64,000 bases of DNA from Anaerolineae bacterium (GTDB taxonomy: Bacteria > Chloroflexota > Anaerolineae > Aggregatilineales > UBA3940), in NCBI GenBank assembly GCA_016926255.1, contig JAFGOY010000055.1, forward strand, positions 1 through 64,000, in the 5' to 3' direction. The notes beneath the pieces were generated by a model, which saw nothing but the letters and a program-made list of their open reading frames with translations, made no database searches and had not been told where the DNA came from. The translations under genes and the position numbers were made by a program. Shown piece by piece: positions 50,576 to 59,230 of the stretch (within the stretch, counting starts at the first letter, position 1; each line of letters opens with the position of its first letter).

Positions 50576-51127
50576 TTACGTGTAGTAGAAGAATGCCCAG
50601 ATCAGCACCGCGACGAGCATCAATGTGAACAGGGTCAGTGCCAGGCCGATCACGATCTGCGCCGTCGGTATACGCCACAGGGACGCGTCATTCAGATCGG
50701 GCATCAGGCCGGAATAACCGTGCCCGGAGAGCACCGCCGCGATCTGCCCGGCGATTTTACGGGTTTGTCTGCGCTGCGGCACGCCGCTCCCGCGCACCTG
50801 AATCCACTGCTGGCCCTGTTCGGCTTCGGGCTGCTCCAGCCTGATGACCGGGAATTTGACCCAGCGACCGGCCAGTGTCGCAGCCGTGTAAGCGAACAGC
50901 CCGCCGCCGTAGATACCGGCCAGCAGGCGCGGCTCGGCGATCATCTCGATGGTGAAGCTGGTAACCTTTGCCGGGTCAAAGGCGAAGCTCACCATCCTGC
51001 CCGGCGTCGCCGATTCAAAGCGAATCGTACCGCCGCCGGTGACCATCCGCGCTATCAGCCAGTGCGTCCACCTTTTACCCGCGGCACGTTCGTAGGCAAT
51101 ATAGACTCCCACCGGGCGATCTGTCAT
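50576..51127 (-). CDS. Single-TM membrane protein, unknown
   Basis: About 183 residues from ATG 51127 with AGGAGC 7 bases upstream; a longer frame to 51184 lacks such a site. The N-terminal part holds a beta-rich domain (PVGVYIAYERAAGKRWTHWL, then GGGTIRFESATPGRMVSF) and one C-terminal membrane helix (TAQIVIGLALTLFTLMLVAVLIW). Function unknown. It is convergent with the Cys-rich membrane protein (20-bp gap). Confidence 0.62.
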   Translation of the reverse strand: MTDRPVGVYIAYERAAGKRWTHWLIARMVTGGGTIRFESATPGRMVSFAFDPAKVTSFTIEMIAEPRLLAGIYGGGLFAYTAATLAGRWVKFPVIRLEQPEAEQGQQWIQVRGSGVPQRRQTRKIAGQIAAVLSGHGYSGLMPDLNDASLWRIPTAQIVIGLALTLFTLMLVAVLIWAFFYYT

Positions 51128-51263
51128 CAGTTTGCTCCTGAATACCTGTTTGATAGACATTTTAAAAAAGAAGGGCAATCGCATCCCGGGAGAATCCTAC
51201 GTGATGCATTACCCTCCGTTTGACTGTTCGATTGTCCCGGTGACTGATCACCGGGCGGCTATC

Positions 51264-51338
51264 GACGACCCTGTCGTCAACTACCCTGTCGTCGACGACC
51301 CTGTAGTTGACTACCCTGTCGTCGACTACCCTGTAGTT
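51264..51338. repeat. Five 15-bp tandem repeats made of short palindromes
   Basis: The unit GACGACCCTGTCGTC and variants (AACTACCCTGTCGTC, GACGACCCTGTAGTT, GACTACCCTGTCGTC, GACTACCCTGTAGTT) lie head to tail. Junctions form GTCGTCGACGAC, GTAGTTGACTAC and related palindromes. The last unit contains the stop codon and last codons of the surface-protein gene on the minus strand. Confidence 0.85.
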
Positions 51339-53833
51339 AACTCGTCGTCGGGATTCTCTTCTTCCTCGTCGTCGCGTTTGCGCTTGACGAAGATCACGAT
51401 GATCAGCCAGATCAGCAGGCCAATCAGTATCAGGATGCCGAGCAGCGGGATAACAATTCCCTGGATGACTACCGCCATAGGCACCAGCGCGAACGTGCAG
51501 CCATTGTCGCAGATCGGGTGGCGGCTCCAACCGGCGCGGAAGGTGAGCAGGCCATCCTCGAACCCTTCGACGTGGTACATCCGGCAGCGATTTTCGTTGC
51601 AGTCGAGCAGCCGAATCTGGTTGATATCGTTATCGGTCAGCGTAATGCCCTCGACTGCCAGCATCACCGAGTCGGGCGGAGTCTGGCAGATCAGCCAGAG
51701 CGTCACCGCGCCATTTGTTCGCTCCGAGTCGAATGCTTCCAGGACGTCGAGCGGAATCTCGGACTGGGGGACGATCCGGCAGTTAGCCGCCGGTGGTTCG
51801 GGGGTCGGTTCGGGGGTCGGTTCCGGGGTCGGCTCCTCGGTGGGTTCCTCGGTCGGTTCTTCGGTTGGCTCCTCGGTCGGCTCCTCGGTGGGTTCTTCAG
51901 TCGGCTCCTCGGTGGGTTCCTCGGTCGGTTCTTCGGTCTCTTCCGGTTCCTGAGTTTCTTCCGGCTCCTGAGTGGTTGTCTCGGTCGGCTCCTCGGTTAC
52001 TTCTTCGGTGGGCGTCTCGGTTTCGGTGGGTGTTTCGGTCACTTCTTCGGTGGGCGTTTCGGTCTCGGTGGGCGTTTCGGTCGGGTTATCCTTATTGTCG
52101 CCGCCGCCACCGATCTTAAACTCAAGCTCGTACGAGTTGTTATCGCCGTTGATATCGGGGGCCATAGCGTACGTTATCTCGACGAAGTTAGTAAAGGTGC
52201 CGGTGACATCCACCGGCGGCGCAACGGTGATCGTCCAGATGTGGCTGTCACCTGCCAGGAGGGGACTGACCGAGCAGACATATTCATCCCCGCTTCCCGG
52301 GAAACATTCACTCGCCGGTGAGGTGGAAACAACATACGATCCCCACCCCGAGGGCAGTGTGTCGCGGATTTCGACGTAGGACTCGTCGAGCGGGCCGGTG
52401 TTGTAGACCGTGATTGTAAATGTGATCTGCTCGCCGGGTTCAGCTGGGTCGGGGGATGCCGATTTCGTGACCGATAGGTCAAGGTAATTGACTTCAATTG
52501 CACCAATATCACAGTTCGATCCGGCGGGCCGGAAGGTGCCGATATTGTCCATTTCCTCCATGCAGTAGTATTGATCGATCAGCGGGCTGCCGCCGCCCGG
52601 AAAATGCACCCAGTGGCCGCCGGTCAATACAGCAGCCGCCAGATTTGGGTCCTGGTGCAGCGACGACGAATCAGTGAAAGAACAGCTTCCCGGTGGCGAT
52701 CCACTGATCGGCCATTCGAGGTTGTAGCCGTTGTCGGTCAGCGCGCCGCCCCCGGCGCAGTGTCCCCCGCTCGAATCCCCGGTGACGACGGTTGAATCGA
52801 AGGTCGCGCCGCCGCCGTGATAGACCGCGCTGCCGATCCCGCTGGCCTGGTTGTTCTTCAGTGTGCTGCGGATGAATCTGACGCTTCCTCCTGCATTGAT
52901 ATACACCGCGCCGCCGTTGCCGCCCGTGCTGTTCGTGCTGAAGGTGCTGTCGTAGACCCACATCGTATCGGTAGTGCCGATCCAGACCGCCCCGCCGCCG
53001 CTTGATGCGGTGTTGTTGTAAAATGAAGACTGGCTGGCTAAGGTGCCTTCCGGCACGGATGTTCCGTGGATCGCTCCACCAGCCCCGGCGCTGTTGCCGA
53101 CAAAGCTTGTATCGGCGATAGTTATGTAAGACTGATCAACGGATACCGCGCCGCCACCGCCAATTGCAGCGTTGCCTGAAAAACTTGTACCCCAGGTAGA
53201 GATCGATCCGCCGATGCCAACAAATATCGCGCCGCCATTGCCCTGTGCGCCGTTGTCCCGGAGTGTGCTGCTGTCGATGTAGATCGCGTTGTTCGACCCG
53301 GCGAAGATTCCGCCGCCGTACCCGGCGATGCCTGCCCCGTACGCACACCCCCGCCTGATCGTCCCGTCCATGAACGAAAAATCGATCCCCGGTGCAATAT
53401 GGAAAATGCGGAAGTTGGTCGAGCCGGGGCACCCGGATTCGCTGCGCGCGATGGTCGAGCCGTTCGCCCATATATCCAGGGGCTGGGTGATCGAGGGCAG
53501 GCCGTTGCTCCCATCAGTGGTGTTGTTGATGACCGTCACCGCGTAGTTCGAACCGGACGCCAGGTCGAGTACATCGGTCACGGCAGGACTGGGATCGCCT
53601 GCGGCGCAGTCGCTGTGTGGCGGCGTGCTGACCGAGTTGGCGTTCTCGATCGCCTCAATCAGCGAGCACTGCCCATCCGAGCCATTGATCTCGACCACGC
53701 CGGGATCGACGGTGATCGTCGCCGCGTAAACGGGCGGGGGCTGGCTAAAGACAAACGTCAAAACACAAAAGAGGAGAACAACTAAGGCTATTCCAACGCC
53801 TTTGATCGGGAACGGGGAACGTTTCACGGTCAT
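51326..53833 (-). CDS. Cell-surface beta-helix/DUF11 protein with Glu-Pro-Thr stalk
   Basis: About 835 residues from ATG 53833 (AGGAAGAG just upstream); a longer frame to 53917 is less likely. Signal helix (IALVVLLFCVLTFVFS), a CSLIEAIENANS motif, right-handed beta-helix repeats with Gly-rich turns (about 90-420, polymorphic outer-membrane-type), a DUF11 domain (LSVTKSASPDPAEPGEQITFTI), then a stalk of EEPTEEPTEEP repeats, a small domain (CRIVPQSEIPLDVLEAF) and a C-terminal membrane helix with a basic/acidic tail (KRKRDDEEEENP). It should be anchored in the membrane and display the helix outside. Probable adhesion or envelope role. The stop codon lies within a tandem repeat. Confidence 0.85.
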   Translation of the reverse strand: MTVKRSPFPIKGVGIALVVLLFCVLTFVFSQPPPVYAATITVDPGVVEINGSDGQCSLIEAIENANSVSTPPHSDCAAGDPSPAVTDVLDLASGSNYAVTVINNTTDGSNGLPSITQPLDIWANGSTIARSESGCPGSTNFRIFHIAPGIDFSFMDGTIRRGCAYGAGIAGYGGGIFAGSNNAIYIDSSTLRDNGAQGNGGAIFVGIGGSISTWGTSFSGNAAIGGGGAVSVDQSYITIADTSFVGNSAGAGGAIHGTSVPEGTLASQSSFYNNTASSGGGAVWIGTTDTMWVYDSTFSTNSTGGNGGAVYINAGGSVRFIRSTLKNNQASGIGSAVYHGGGATFDSTVVTGDSSGGHCAGGGALTDNGYNLEWPISGSPPGSCSFTDSSSLHQDPNLAAAVLTGGHWVHFPGGGSPLIDQYYCMEEMDNIGTFRPAGSNCDIGAIEVNYLDLSVTKSASPDPAEPGEQITFTITVYNTGPLDESYVEIRDTLPSGWGSYVVSTSPASECFPGSGDEYVCSVSPLLAGDSHIWTITVAPPVDVTGTFTNFVEITYAMAPDINGDNNSYELEFKIGGGGDNKDNPTETPTETETPTEEVTETPTETETPTEEVTEEPTETTTQEPEETQEPEETEEPTEEPTEEPTEEPTEEPTEEPTEEPTEEPTEEPTPEPTPEPTPEPPAANCRIVPQSEIPLDVLEAFDSERTNGAVTLWLICQTPPDSVMLAVEGITLTDNDINQIRLLDCNENRCRMYHVEGFEDGLLTFRAGWSRHPICDNGCTFALVPMAVVIQGIVIPLLGILILIGLLIWLIIVIFVKRKRDDEEEENPDDELTTG
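51790..51960 (-). repeat. Coding tandem repeat for the Glu-Pro-Thr stalk
   Basis: About 12-bp units coding for E-P-T-E (GAGGAGCCGACC and variants), around ten in a row, then PEPT variants. The repeat also makes a long false open frame on the plus strand. Confidence 0.8.
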
Positions 53834-54069
53834 CTCTTCCTGCTGATGGGTCTGGTCATCGGGCCAACTGCGCTGGCCGCCTGAATGATAGTTTACCGTT
53901 TCTATCAATTTTGGCAATTTTACGGGCGGCGTTCTTTGTGTATATTTCTCCCCGCTTCTAATCTGTGTTATGATTCTCCGAGTCGACTGGCTCTCCTGTC
54001 GGAGGAACTAAATCATCCAGGGTGAGTTTATATATATGTGACTCTTCGCAAATTTAGGTATTTCCTTTA

Positions 54070-54120
54070 AGAAGGAGTAAAGGCGCACCCGCCATGTAAG
54101 GCCGGAGCGCCGATGTTATG
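54070..54120 (+). promoter_or_regulatory. Leader hairpin before nitronate monooxygenase
   Basis: GGCGC (54082-54086) pairs with GCGCC (54107-54111), with inner pairs CC/GG and GCC/GGC around the loop ATGTAA, which is itself a minimal start-stop pair. The hairpin buries the GGAG nearest the start codon, while a stronger AGAAGGAG lies just upstream of it (54070-54076). If folded, that upstream site would come close to ATG 54118. Confidence 0.45.
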
Positions 54121-55572
54121 GAACTTCCAACTATAATTCAAGGTGGTATGGGTGTGGGTATCTCTACCTGGCAGCTGGCTAACGCCGTCTCCTCGCAGGG
54201 ATACCTGGGTGTCGTGTCCGGCACAGGTGTCGGGAGCCTGCTGATCGCCCGTTTGATGCAGGGTGACATCGGCGGCGACGTCCGCCGGGCATTGGAACAC
54301 TTTCCCTTTCAGGAGCCGGTCAAGAAAATACTGGATAAATACTACGTCGCCAAAGGCATCGCAGAGAACGAAGCGCACAAAGTCGCTACCATGTGGACCG
54401 CCAACCCGCCGCAGGTGCTCAACGAACTGACGGTCATCGCCAACTATGTCGAAGTCTTCCTGGCCAAAGAAGGCCACGACAACCCGGTCGGGATCAACCT
54501 GCTGGAAAAGGTGCAGCTTCCTAACCTGGCATCGCTGTATGGCGCGATGCTCGCCAATGTCTCCGTCGTGCTCATGGGGGCAGGCATCCCCATGCAAATC
54601 CCCGGTGTGCTGGACAAATTCAAGAATCACGAACCCGCCAGCTACCAGCTTGACGTCGATGATACAGGCAAAGACGACGAATTCCGCATCCACTTCGACC
54701 CTGAATCCGTCTTCCCCGGCATTACCGAAAAAGTCCAGTCGCTGACTCGGCCTTTGTTCCTGCCGATTGTCTCTTCGGTTGTCTTAGCCAAGGCGCTGAT
54801 CAAACGTGCCACCGGGAGCATCGAGGGTTTTGTGATTGAGGCCCCGATTGCGGGAGGCCATAACGCCCCGCCGCGCGGGGGAGTAGAACTGAATGAAAAC
54901 GGCGAGCCGATCTACGGCGAAAAGGACGAGGTCGACCTGGAGAGGATGAAGGGTCTTGGACTTCCCTTCTGGCTGGCCGGTGGATTCGGCAGCCCGGAGA
55001 AGCTCAAAGAGGCGCTTTCGCTGGGGGCCGCCGGTATCCAGGTTGGGACGGCTTTTGCCTTCTGCGACGAATCCGGCATGGTCGACTGGGTGAAAAAGGC
55101 GATCATTAAAAAGGTTCTCAAAGAAGAAGCGGAGGTCCATACCAGCCCGGCAGCATCGCCGACCGGGTTCCCGTTCAAAGTCGCCAAACTCGAAGGCACC
55201 CTTTCTGACAGGGAAGTCTACGACGCACGCAATCGAGTCTGCGATCTGGGGTTCCTGCGCCAGCCCTACAAAAAGGAGAATGGCGAGCTGGGTTATCGCT
55301 GCCCGGCAGAGCCAATCGATCAGTATGTCAGCAAGGGCGGCAAAGAAGAGGACACCGAAAACCGCTCCTGCCTGTGCAACAACCTGTTTGCCACGGCTGG
55401 CTTCCCCATGCACCGGAAAGACGGTTCGGTCGAACCGGGCATCGTGACCACCGGGGACGATCTGCCGAACATCGTCCGCCTGCTCAAACCCGGCAAACTC
55501 AGCTACACCGCCGAGGATGTGCTCAACTACCTGACCGGCAAGCCGCCGAAAGCTGACGCGGCACCGGCATAA
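54118..55572 (+). CDS. Nitronate monooxygenase family flavoprotein
   Basis: About 484 residues, longer than classical 2-nitropropane dioxygenases (about 320-370). TIM-barrel FMN protein: IIQGGMGVGISTWQLANAV at the N-terminus, GFVIEAPIAGGHNAPPRGG with the catalytic-type His in AGGH, LPFWLAGGFGSPEKL, and GAAGIQVGTAFAFC for phosphate binding. A C-terminal extension of about 150 residues with Cys motifs (CDLGFLRQPY, RCPAEP, CLCNNLFATAG) is typical of the longer subgroup. The family oxidises alkyl nitronates or reduces enoyl-ACP; the true substrate is unknown. It is preceded by the leader hairpin and ends before a terminator. Confidence 0.88.
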   Translation: MELPTIIQGGMGVGISTWQLANAVSSQGYLGVVSGTGVGSLLIARLMQGDIGGDVRRALEHFPFQEPVKKILDKYYVAKGIAENEAHKVATMWTANPPQVLNELTVIANYVEVFLAKEGHDNPVGINLLEKVQLPNLASLYGAMLANVSVVLMGAGIPMQIPGVLDKFKNHEPASYQLDVDDTGKDDEFRIHFDPESVFPGITEKVQSLTRPLFLPIVSSVVLAKALIKRATGSIEGFVIEAPIAGGHNAPPRGGVELNENGEPIYGEKDEVDLERMKGLGLPFWLAGGFGSPEKLKEALSLGAAGIQVGTAFAFCDESGMVDWVKKAIIKKVLKEEAEVHTSPAASPTGFPFKVAKLEGTLSDREVYDARNRVCDLGFLRQPYKKENGELGYRCPAEPIDQYVSKGGKEEDTENRSCLCNNLFATAGFPMHRKDGSVEPGIVTTGDDLPNIVRLLKPGKLSYTAEDVLNYLTGKPPKADAAPA

Positions 55573-55600
55573 ATCGCCGCATAAAATTCGAACCATTCAC

Positions 55601-55629
55601 ATGGGCGACCTTCACGATCGCCCATTTTT
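55601..55629 (+). terminator. Intrinsic terminator after nitronate monooxygenase
   Basis: ATGGGCGA pairs perfectly with TCGCCCAT around CCTTCACGA, followed by TTTTG. Confidence 0.85.
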
Positions 55630-55701
55630 GTTGCCGCTTGAACTCTCTCTCCGTACGTGATACCGTCAGTACAAACCGTTACCTAATTCAGGAGACAAAC
55701 C

Positions 55702-56115
55702 ATGAAGCAAACCTACACGCTGTCGCATCGCGATGCACAGACGATCGTCAACACGATTGTCGAGAAGCTCGAAGCCGACAACCTCGGCGCGGCGGTCGCT
55801 GTCTGCGATGCGCACGGCGAATTGATCGCCTTTCTGCGCACCGATGGCTGCCCGCTGACCTCGATCACTATCGCTCAGAACAAGGCGTTCACAGCGGCGA
55901 GAGAACGCAAACCGTCGAAGGCTGTGGGCGAGGCTTCGAAAAACGAGGGCTTCCCGATGACCAACTTCGGTGACCCGCGCTTCCTGACCTGGGGTGGGGG
56001 GATGCCGGTGTTCTACGAGGGCGAGGTCGTCGGGGCGGTGGGCGTCAGCGGGCTGCCCGAAGCGGTCGATATGGAACTTGTCGCACAGGGGGTTGCCAGT
56101 TTAGAGCAGCCGTGA
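55702..56115 (+). CDS. GlcG/HbpS-like (DUF336) protein
   Basis: About 137 residues. Single-domain protein with the family's core: AVAVCDAHGELIAFLRTDG, TSITIAQNKAFTAARERKPSK and GGMPVFYEGEVVGAVGVSGLPEAVD. Members form octamers; HbpS from streptomycetes binds heme extracellularly, while GlcG from the glycolate locus has no known activity. No signal peptide is visible here, so cytoplasmic. The ATG 55702 has GGAGAC upstream. It stands alone between the terminator and a convergent small gene. Confidence 0.85.
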   Translation: MKQTYTLSHRDAQTIVNTIVEKLEADNLGAAVAVCDAHGELIAFLRTDGCPLTSITIAQNKAFTAARERKPSKAVGEASKNEGFPMTNFGDPRFLTWGGGMPVFYEGEVVGAVGVSGLPEAVDMELVAQGVASLEQP

Positions 56116-56122
56116 AGGGCGA

Positions 56123-56509
56123 CTACCGGGGCGGCTGCCAGGCTTCGATGAACTTTTCGGCTTCTTCAATCGATTTGAACAGATGGAATGGCTGGTAGAC
56201 CATCCCATAAATGCGGGCAATACTTTTCACCAGCGGCACGGTCGTGACGATCACGCTCGCCCCTATCCGGGGATGATTAAGGGAGGGAGTACAATTGATT
56301 TCATGCAGCCGGACGAGGATATCGTCGGGAGTGCTTTTTGCGTCCACCACACCAAGCCAATGGACGATATGATCGACCGAATCCATCATCTGCTGAACCT
56401 CAGTCGAGGCGGCTAAATACTCATCTACATCCCAGGGATCGGTGTACTCCTGGTAGATGATTGTATGGTCAGCGTCGTGCCACCGGGTGAGAATCGGCAT
56501 CACGGGCAC
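56123..56509 (-). CDS. Small STAS/SpoIIAA-like protein, paralogue of 38687-39088
   Basis: About 128 residues, soluble. The layout WHDADHTIIYQEYT, EYLAASTEVQQMMDSVDHIV, STPDDILVRL, then FHLFKSIEEAEKFIEAW is the same as in the paralogue 17 kb away, with about the same spacing. No known function; an STAS-like fold is inferred. It ends 7 bases from the GlcG/HbpS-like gene, convergently. The paralogue pair suggests a lineage-specific family. Confidence 0.6.
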   Translation of the reverse strand: MPVMPILTRWHDADHTIIYQEYTDPWDVDEYLAASTEVQQMMDSVDHIVHWLGVVDAKSTPDDILVRLHEINCTPSLNHPRIGASVIVTTVPLVKSIARIYGMVYQPFHLFKSIEEAEKFIEAWQPPR

Positions 56510-56783
56510 TCCTGAATAGCAACGTCAAATATCTGCTGTTTAGTCAAAAGATAAATAGAATGAACCCTGGTGTGGGGGGAAAATCCATCGCTCCCACCTA
56601 CCCTCGCCCGCGTCGAGTGTAACACAGCGGTAATACGAAGCGCAAGTAAATAGAGACCTCTTATTTCCCCCCTGCATTGATTTGTGCTTCTCTTGTGGAC
56701 TATAATGGCAGCAAGGATAATTTCCTCTGTGGGGAGCATGAAAAACTGTCACCCCCTCGACTGTTCAGTATCGGGGACTTCCT

Positions 56784-58679
56784 ATGCCCAGTGTTCTCAT
56801 CTTCGCTATCCAAATCTGCTTCTTTGGCGCAGCCGCCCTCTACCTGCACTACCGGTCGGAGGACTATGGCCTTTCCCCCCTGTTGTTTTTTGTGGCCGGT
56901 ATCATGGGGGTGCTCAACATCATCGAGTTGATGACCCTGTATGTTGAACCTGTGCCGGGCATTGTCATCCGGCCTGGGGGGCATGTCTATGTCCCGATTA
57001 TCCTGCTGATAGTGCTCATCATTTACATCACAAGCGGCACGCGCACAGCGCAGATTACCATCGCCGGTTTGATCGGCGTCGACGTACTGATCCTCTGCGT
57101 CCTGACTTTTTTGCTGCTGTACTTGAACGTCAGGGACTCGTCGACCAGCATTCAGGGACTTCTGACCGAAGAACAAATTCTCACCCCCCTGTTTTTGCGC
57201 GGCGTTCTTGCTTCGACAATCGCGTTCACTGCCGATATGTTTGTGATCACGATTGTCTACCAGGGAATCCAGAATGCCCTTCCATCATGTCCCAGGGGCC
57301 TTGTCCCCGGCGTGGCGCTGCTCGTCGCGCTCTGGGTCGATTCCACGCTGTTCAATATTCTGTCATTTGTCGGTACATCGCATTTCGTTTTAGAAATTCC
57401 GGGCGATATTCTCATGAAAACGCTGGCCGGGCTTTTGCTGTCGGTGATGGCTGGCTGGTACCTGGTTCGGATCGCGCCCAACTTAACCCAGTACCGGGGA
57501 GCGGCTAACCGCTCGACGTTCGATATATTGTTCGGCGAGGGGCGGATTACTTCCCGCGTCGCAAAACTCGAAAGCGAACTACAGGTCAGCCGCGCGATAT
57601 ACGAACAGCTCGTCAGCCACATCGAAGAGGTTTTCTGGCTGGTCGATATCGAACAGAAACGCCTGCTGTATCTCAGCCCCAACTTTGAAAAAATCACCGG
57701 GAAACCGGCAAAAATGTTCTACAAGAATCCCGATGCTTTGATCGACTTGGTGCATCCAGAGGATCGCACGGAAGGTTTTTTCAGGCAGCTGCTGCTTTCC
57801 CCGGAAACAGAATTCTGCATAGAGCGTGAGGATGGGGGCATTTGCTGGCTGCGCAACCGCTCGTTTCCAATTGTGACCGTAGACGGACAGGTTGTCCGGT
57901 ACGCCGGGATTACAGAAGATGTCACGGAGCGGAAGGAGGCGCAGGCGAAGACCTTCGCACTGGAACTTTCCCGTGAAAAAGTACGGCTGCTGCACCAGTT
58001 TATCAACGACGCTTCACATGATTTACGAACGCCGCTTTCAATCATCATGCTCAAGGTGCATCAGATAGAAAAGGCCAGCACTCCCCGGCGAAAGACACTG
58101 CTGGACGAACTGCATCAGGCTGCAATCCGCCTGAGTGATCTGATCGACGACCTGTTTACATTATCCCGCATCGAGGGCGGGGAGCAGATCAGACCGGAAA
58201 GGATAGATTTGAATGAAATTGCCCAACAGGTCTGTGATAATCACCAGATCATTGTAGAAGCCAAAGGGCTGAGCCTGGTTGTGCATCCGGCGGGCGAAGT
58301 CATCCCGGTCACGGGCAGCCGGGATCAACTGTGCAGGTTGACGGCCAACCTGGTAGAAAATGCCATTCATTATACTGAACAGGGAACCATCAATGTAAAA
58401 ACGCTGGTCGAGGACGATCAGGCTGTGCTGGAAGTGGCCGATACCGGGATCGGCATTGCCCAGGATCATATCGACTCGATCTTCGAGCGGTTCTACCGGA
58501 CAGAACAGGCACGCGAGATACGGCGCGACGGTACGGGGCTTGGACTGGCAATTTCAAAAGCGATTGTCGACCAGCACAGAGGGACGATCAGCGTGCAGAG
58601 CGCGCCGGGAGAAGGAACGACCATTCGGGTCACACTCCCTATCGAGAGATCGGGGGGCGATCAGGCCGGGGGAGAATGA
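56784..58679 (+). CDS. Multi-TM PAS sensor histidine kinase
   Basis: About 631 residues. Seven hydrophobic helices (1-240) form a membrane sensor of the MASE/7TM kind, then a PAS domain with PAC (about 265-385, FWLVDIEQKRLLYLSPNFEKIT), a HisKA helix (FINDASHDLRTPLSIIM, His about 413) and HATPase_c with NLVENAIHYTEQG, DTGIGI, FERFYRTEQ and GTGLGLAISKAI. It senses an unknown membrane or intracellular signal. No response regulator is adjacent, so it is an orphan kinase. The downstream MerR gene is behind its own promoter. Confidence 0.9.
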   Translation: MPSVLIFAIQICFFGAAALYLHYRSEDYGLSPLLFFVAGIMGVLNIIELMTLYVEPVPGIVIRPGGHVYVPIILLIVLIIYITSGTRTAQITIAGLIGVDVLILCVLTFLLLYLNVRDSSTSIQGLLTEEQILTPLFLRGVLASTIAFTADMFVITIVYQGIQNALPSCPRGLVPGVALLVALWVDSTLFNILSFVGTSHFVLEIPGDILMKTLAGLLLSVMAGWYLVRIAPNLTQYRGAANRSTFDILFGEGRITSRVAKLESELQVSRAIYEQLVSHIEEVFWLVDIEQKRLLYLSPNFEKITGKPAKMFYKNPDALIDLVHPEDRTEGFFRQLLLSPETEFCIEREDGGICWLRNRSFPIVTVDGQVVRYAGITEDVTERKEAQAKTFALELSREKVRLLHQFINDASHDLRTPLSIIMLKVHQIEKASTPRRKTLLDELHQAAIRLSDLIDDLFTLSRIEGGEQIRPERIDLNEIAQQVCDNHQIIVEAKGLSLVVHPAGEVIPVTGSRDQLCRLTANLVENAIHYTEQGTINVKTLVEDDQAVLEVADTGIGIAQDHIDSIFERFYRTEQAREIRRDGTGLGLAISKAIVDQHRGTISVQSAPGEGTTIRVTLPIERSGGDQAGGE

Positions 58680-58747
58680 CCGGCACGACCGTCCTGTCAT
58701 ATAGATTTCGCCGCAGTTTCCCCGCCAGAAGAAACTCAAAATCCCTC

Positions 58748-58778
58748 TTGACTTAGAGCGCACTCTAAGTGTTATCCT
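58748..58778 (+). promoter_or_regulatory. MerR-type promoter with 19-bp spacer and dyad operator
   Basis: TTGACT (58748-58753), 19-bp spacer, TATCCT (58773-58778). The dyad ACTTAGAG (58751-58758) and CTCTAAGT (58763-58770), separated by four bases, fills the spacer. The overlong spacer with a central dyad is the hallmark of MerR-activated promoters; it precedes the MerR gene itself, indicating autoregulation with the aldo/keto reductase. Confidence 0.85.
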
Positions 58779-58828
58779 TGAATTGTCATGACTTCAAAAC
58801 TTAGTTTCACCGGTGAAAAGAGCGAACC

Positions 58829-59224
58829 ATGGAAGCGATCAAACAGTTTACGATTCAGCAGGCATCCGATCAGACGGGGCTGACCGAACATACCCTTCGA
58901 TACTACGAAAAGATCGGGTTGATCGAGGGGATCGACCGGGCCGACAACGGTCACCGGCGGTATACGGCCAACGATGTGGGATGGATCGAGTTCCTGAAGT
59001 GCCTGCGGGCAACCGGGATGCCGATCTCGCAGATGAAGGAATACTCCGACCTGACGCGCCTGGGATCGCACACGCTGGAAGGCCGGATCGAACTGCTCAC
59101 GGAGCGCCGTGACGAGGTGATCCGGCAGATCGACGAATTGAATCAATACCTGAAAGTATTGCAGTACAAGATCGACTACTACGAAAACGAGAAAACACTT
59201 CTCGAAGAAGCAGAAATGAGGTAA
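58829..59224 (+). CDS. MerR-family transcriptional regulator
   Basis: About 131 residues. N-terminal winged helix (FTIQQASDQTGLTEHTLRYYEKIGLI), DNGHRRYTANDVGWIEFLKCLRATGMP, then a long dimerisation helix (LEGRIELLTERRDEVIRQIDEL). No metal-binding Cys cluster in the C-terminal part, so it is not a mercury or copper sensor; the sequence resembles the group that controls oxidoreductases in response to organic or oxidative stress. It probably binds the dyad at 58751-58770. The aldo/keto reductase begins 6 bases after its stop codon, giving a two-gene operon. Confidence 0.92.
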   Translation: MEAIKQFTIQQASDQTGLTEHTLRYYEKIGLIEGIDRADNGHRRYTANDVGWIEFLKCLRATGMPISQMKEYSDLTRLGSHTLEGRIELLTERRDEVIRQIDELNQYLKVLQYKIDYYENEKTLLEEAEMR

Positions 59225-59230
59225 CGAACG

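Noticed and set aside
51264-51338. Tandem 15-bp repeats as a CRISPR array
   Set aside because: Units are contiguous, with no unique spacers, and no cas genes are in the window.
51132-51953. 273-codon plus-strand frame rich in Gly-Ser-Val repeats
   Set aside because: It is the complement of the Glu-Pro-Thr stalk repeats of the surface protein and of its membrane helix; a shadow only.
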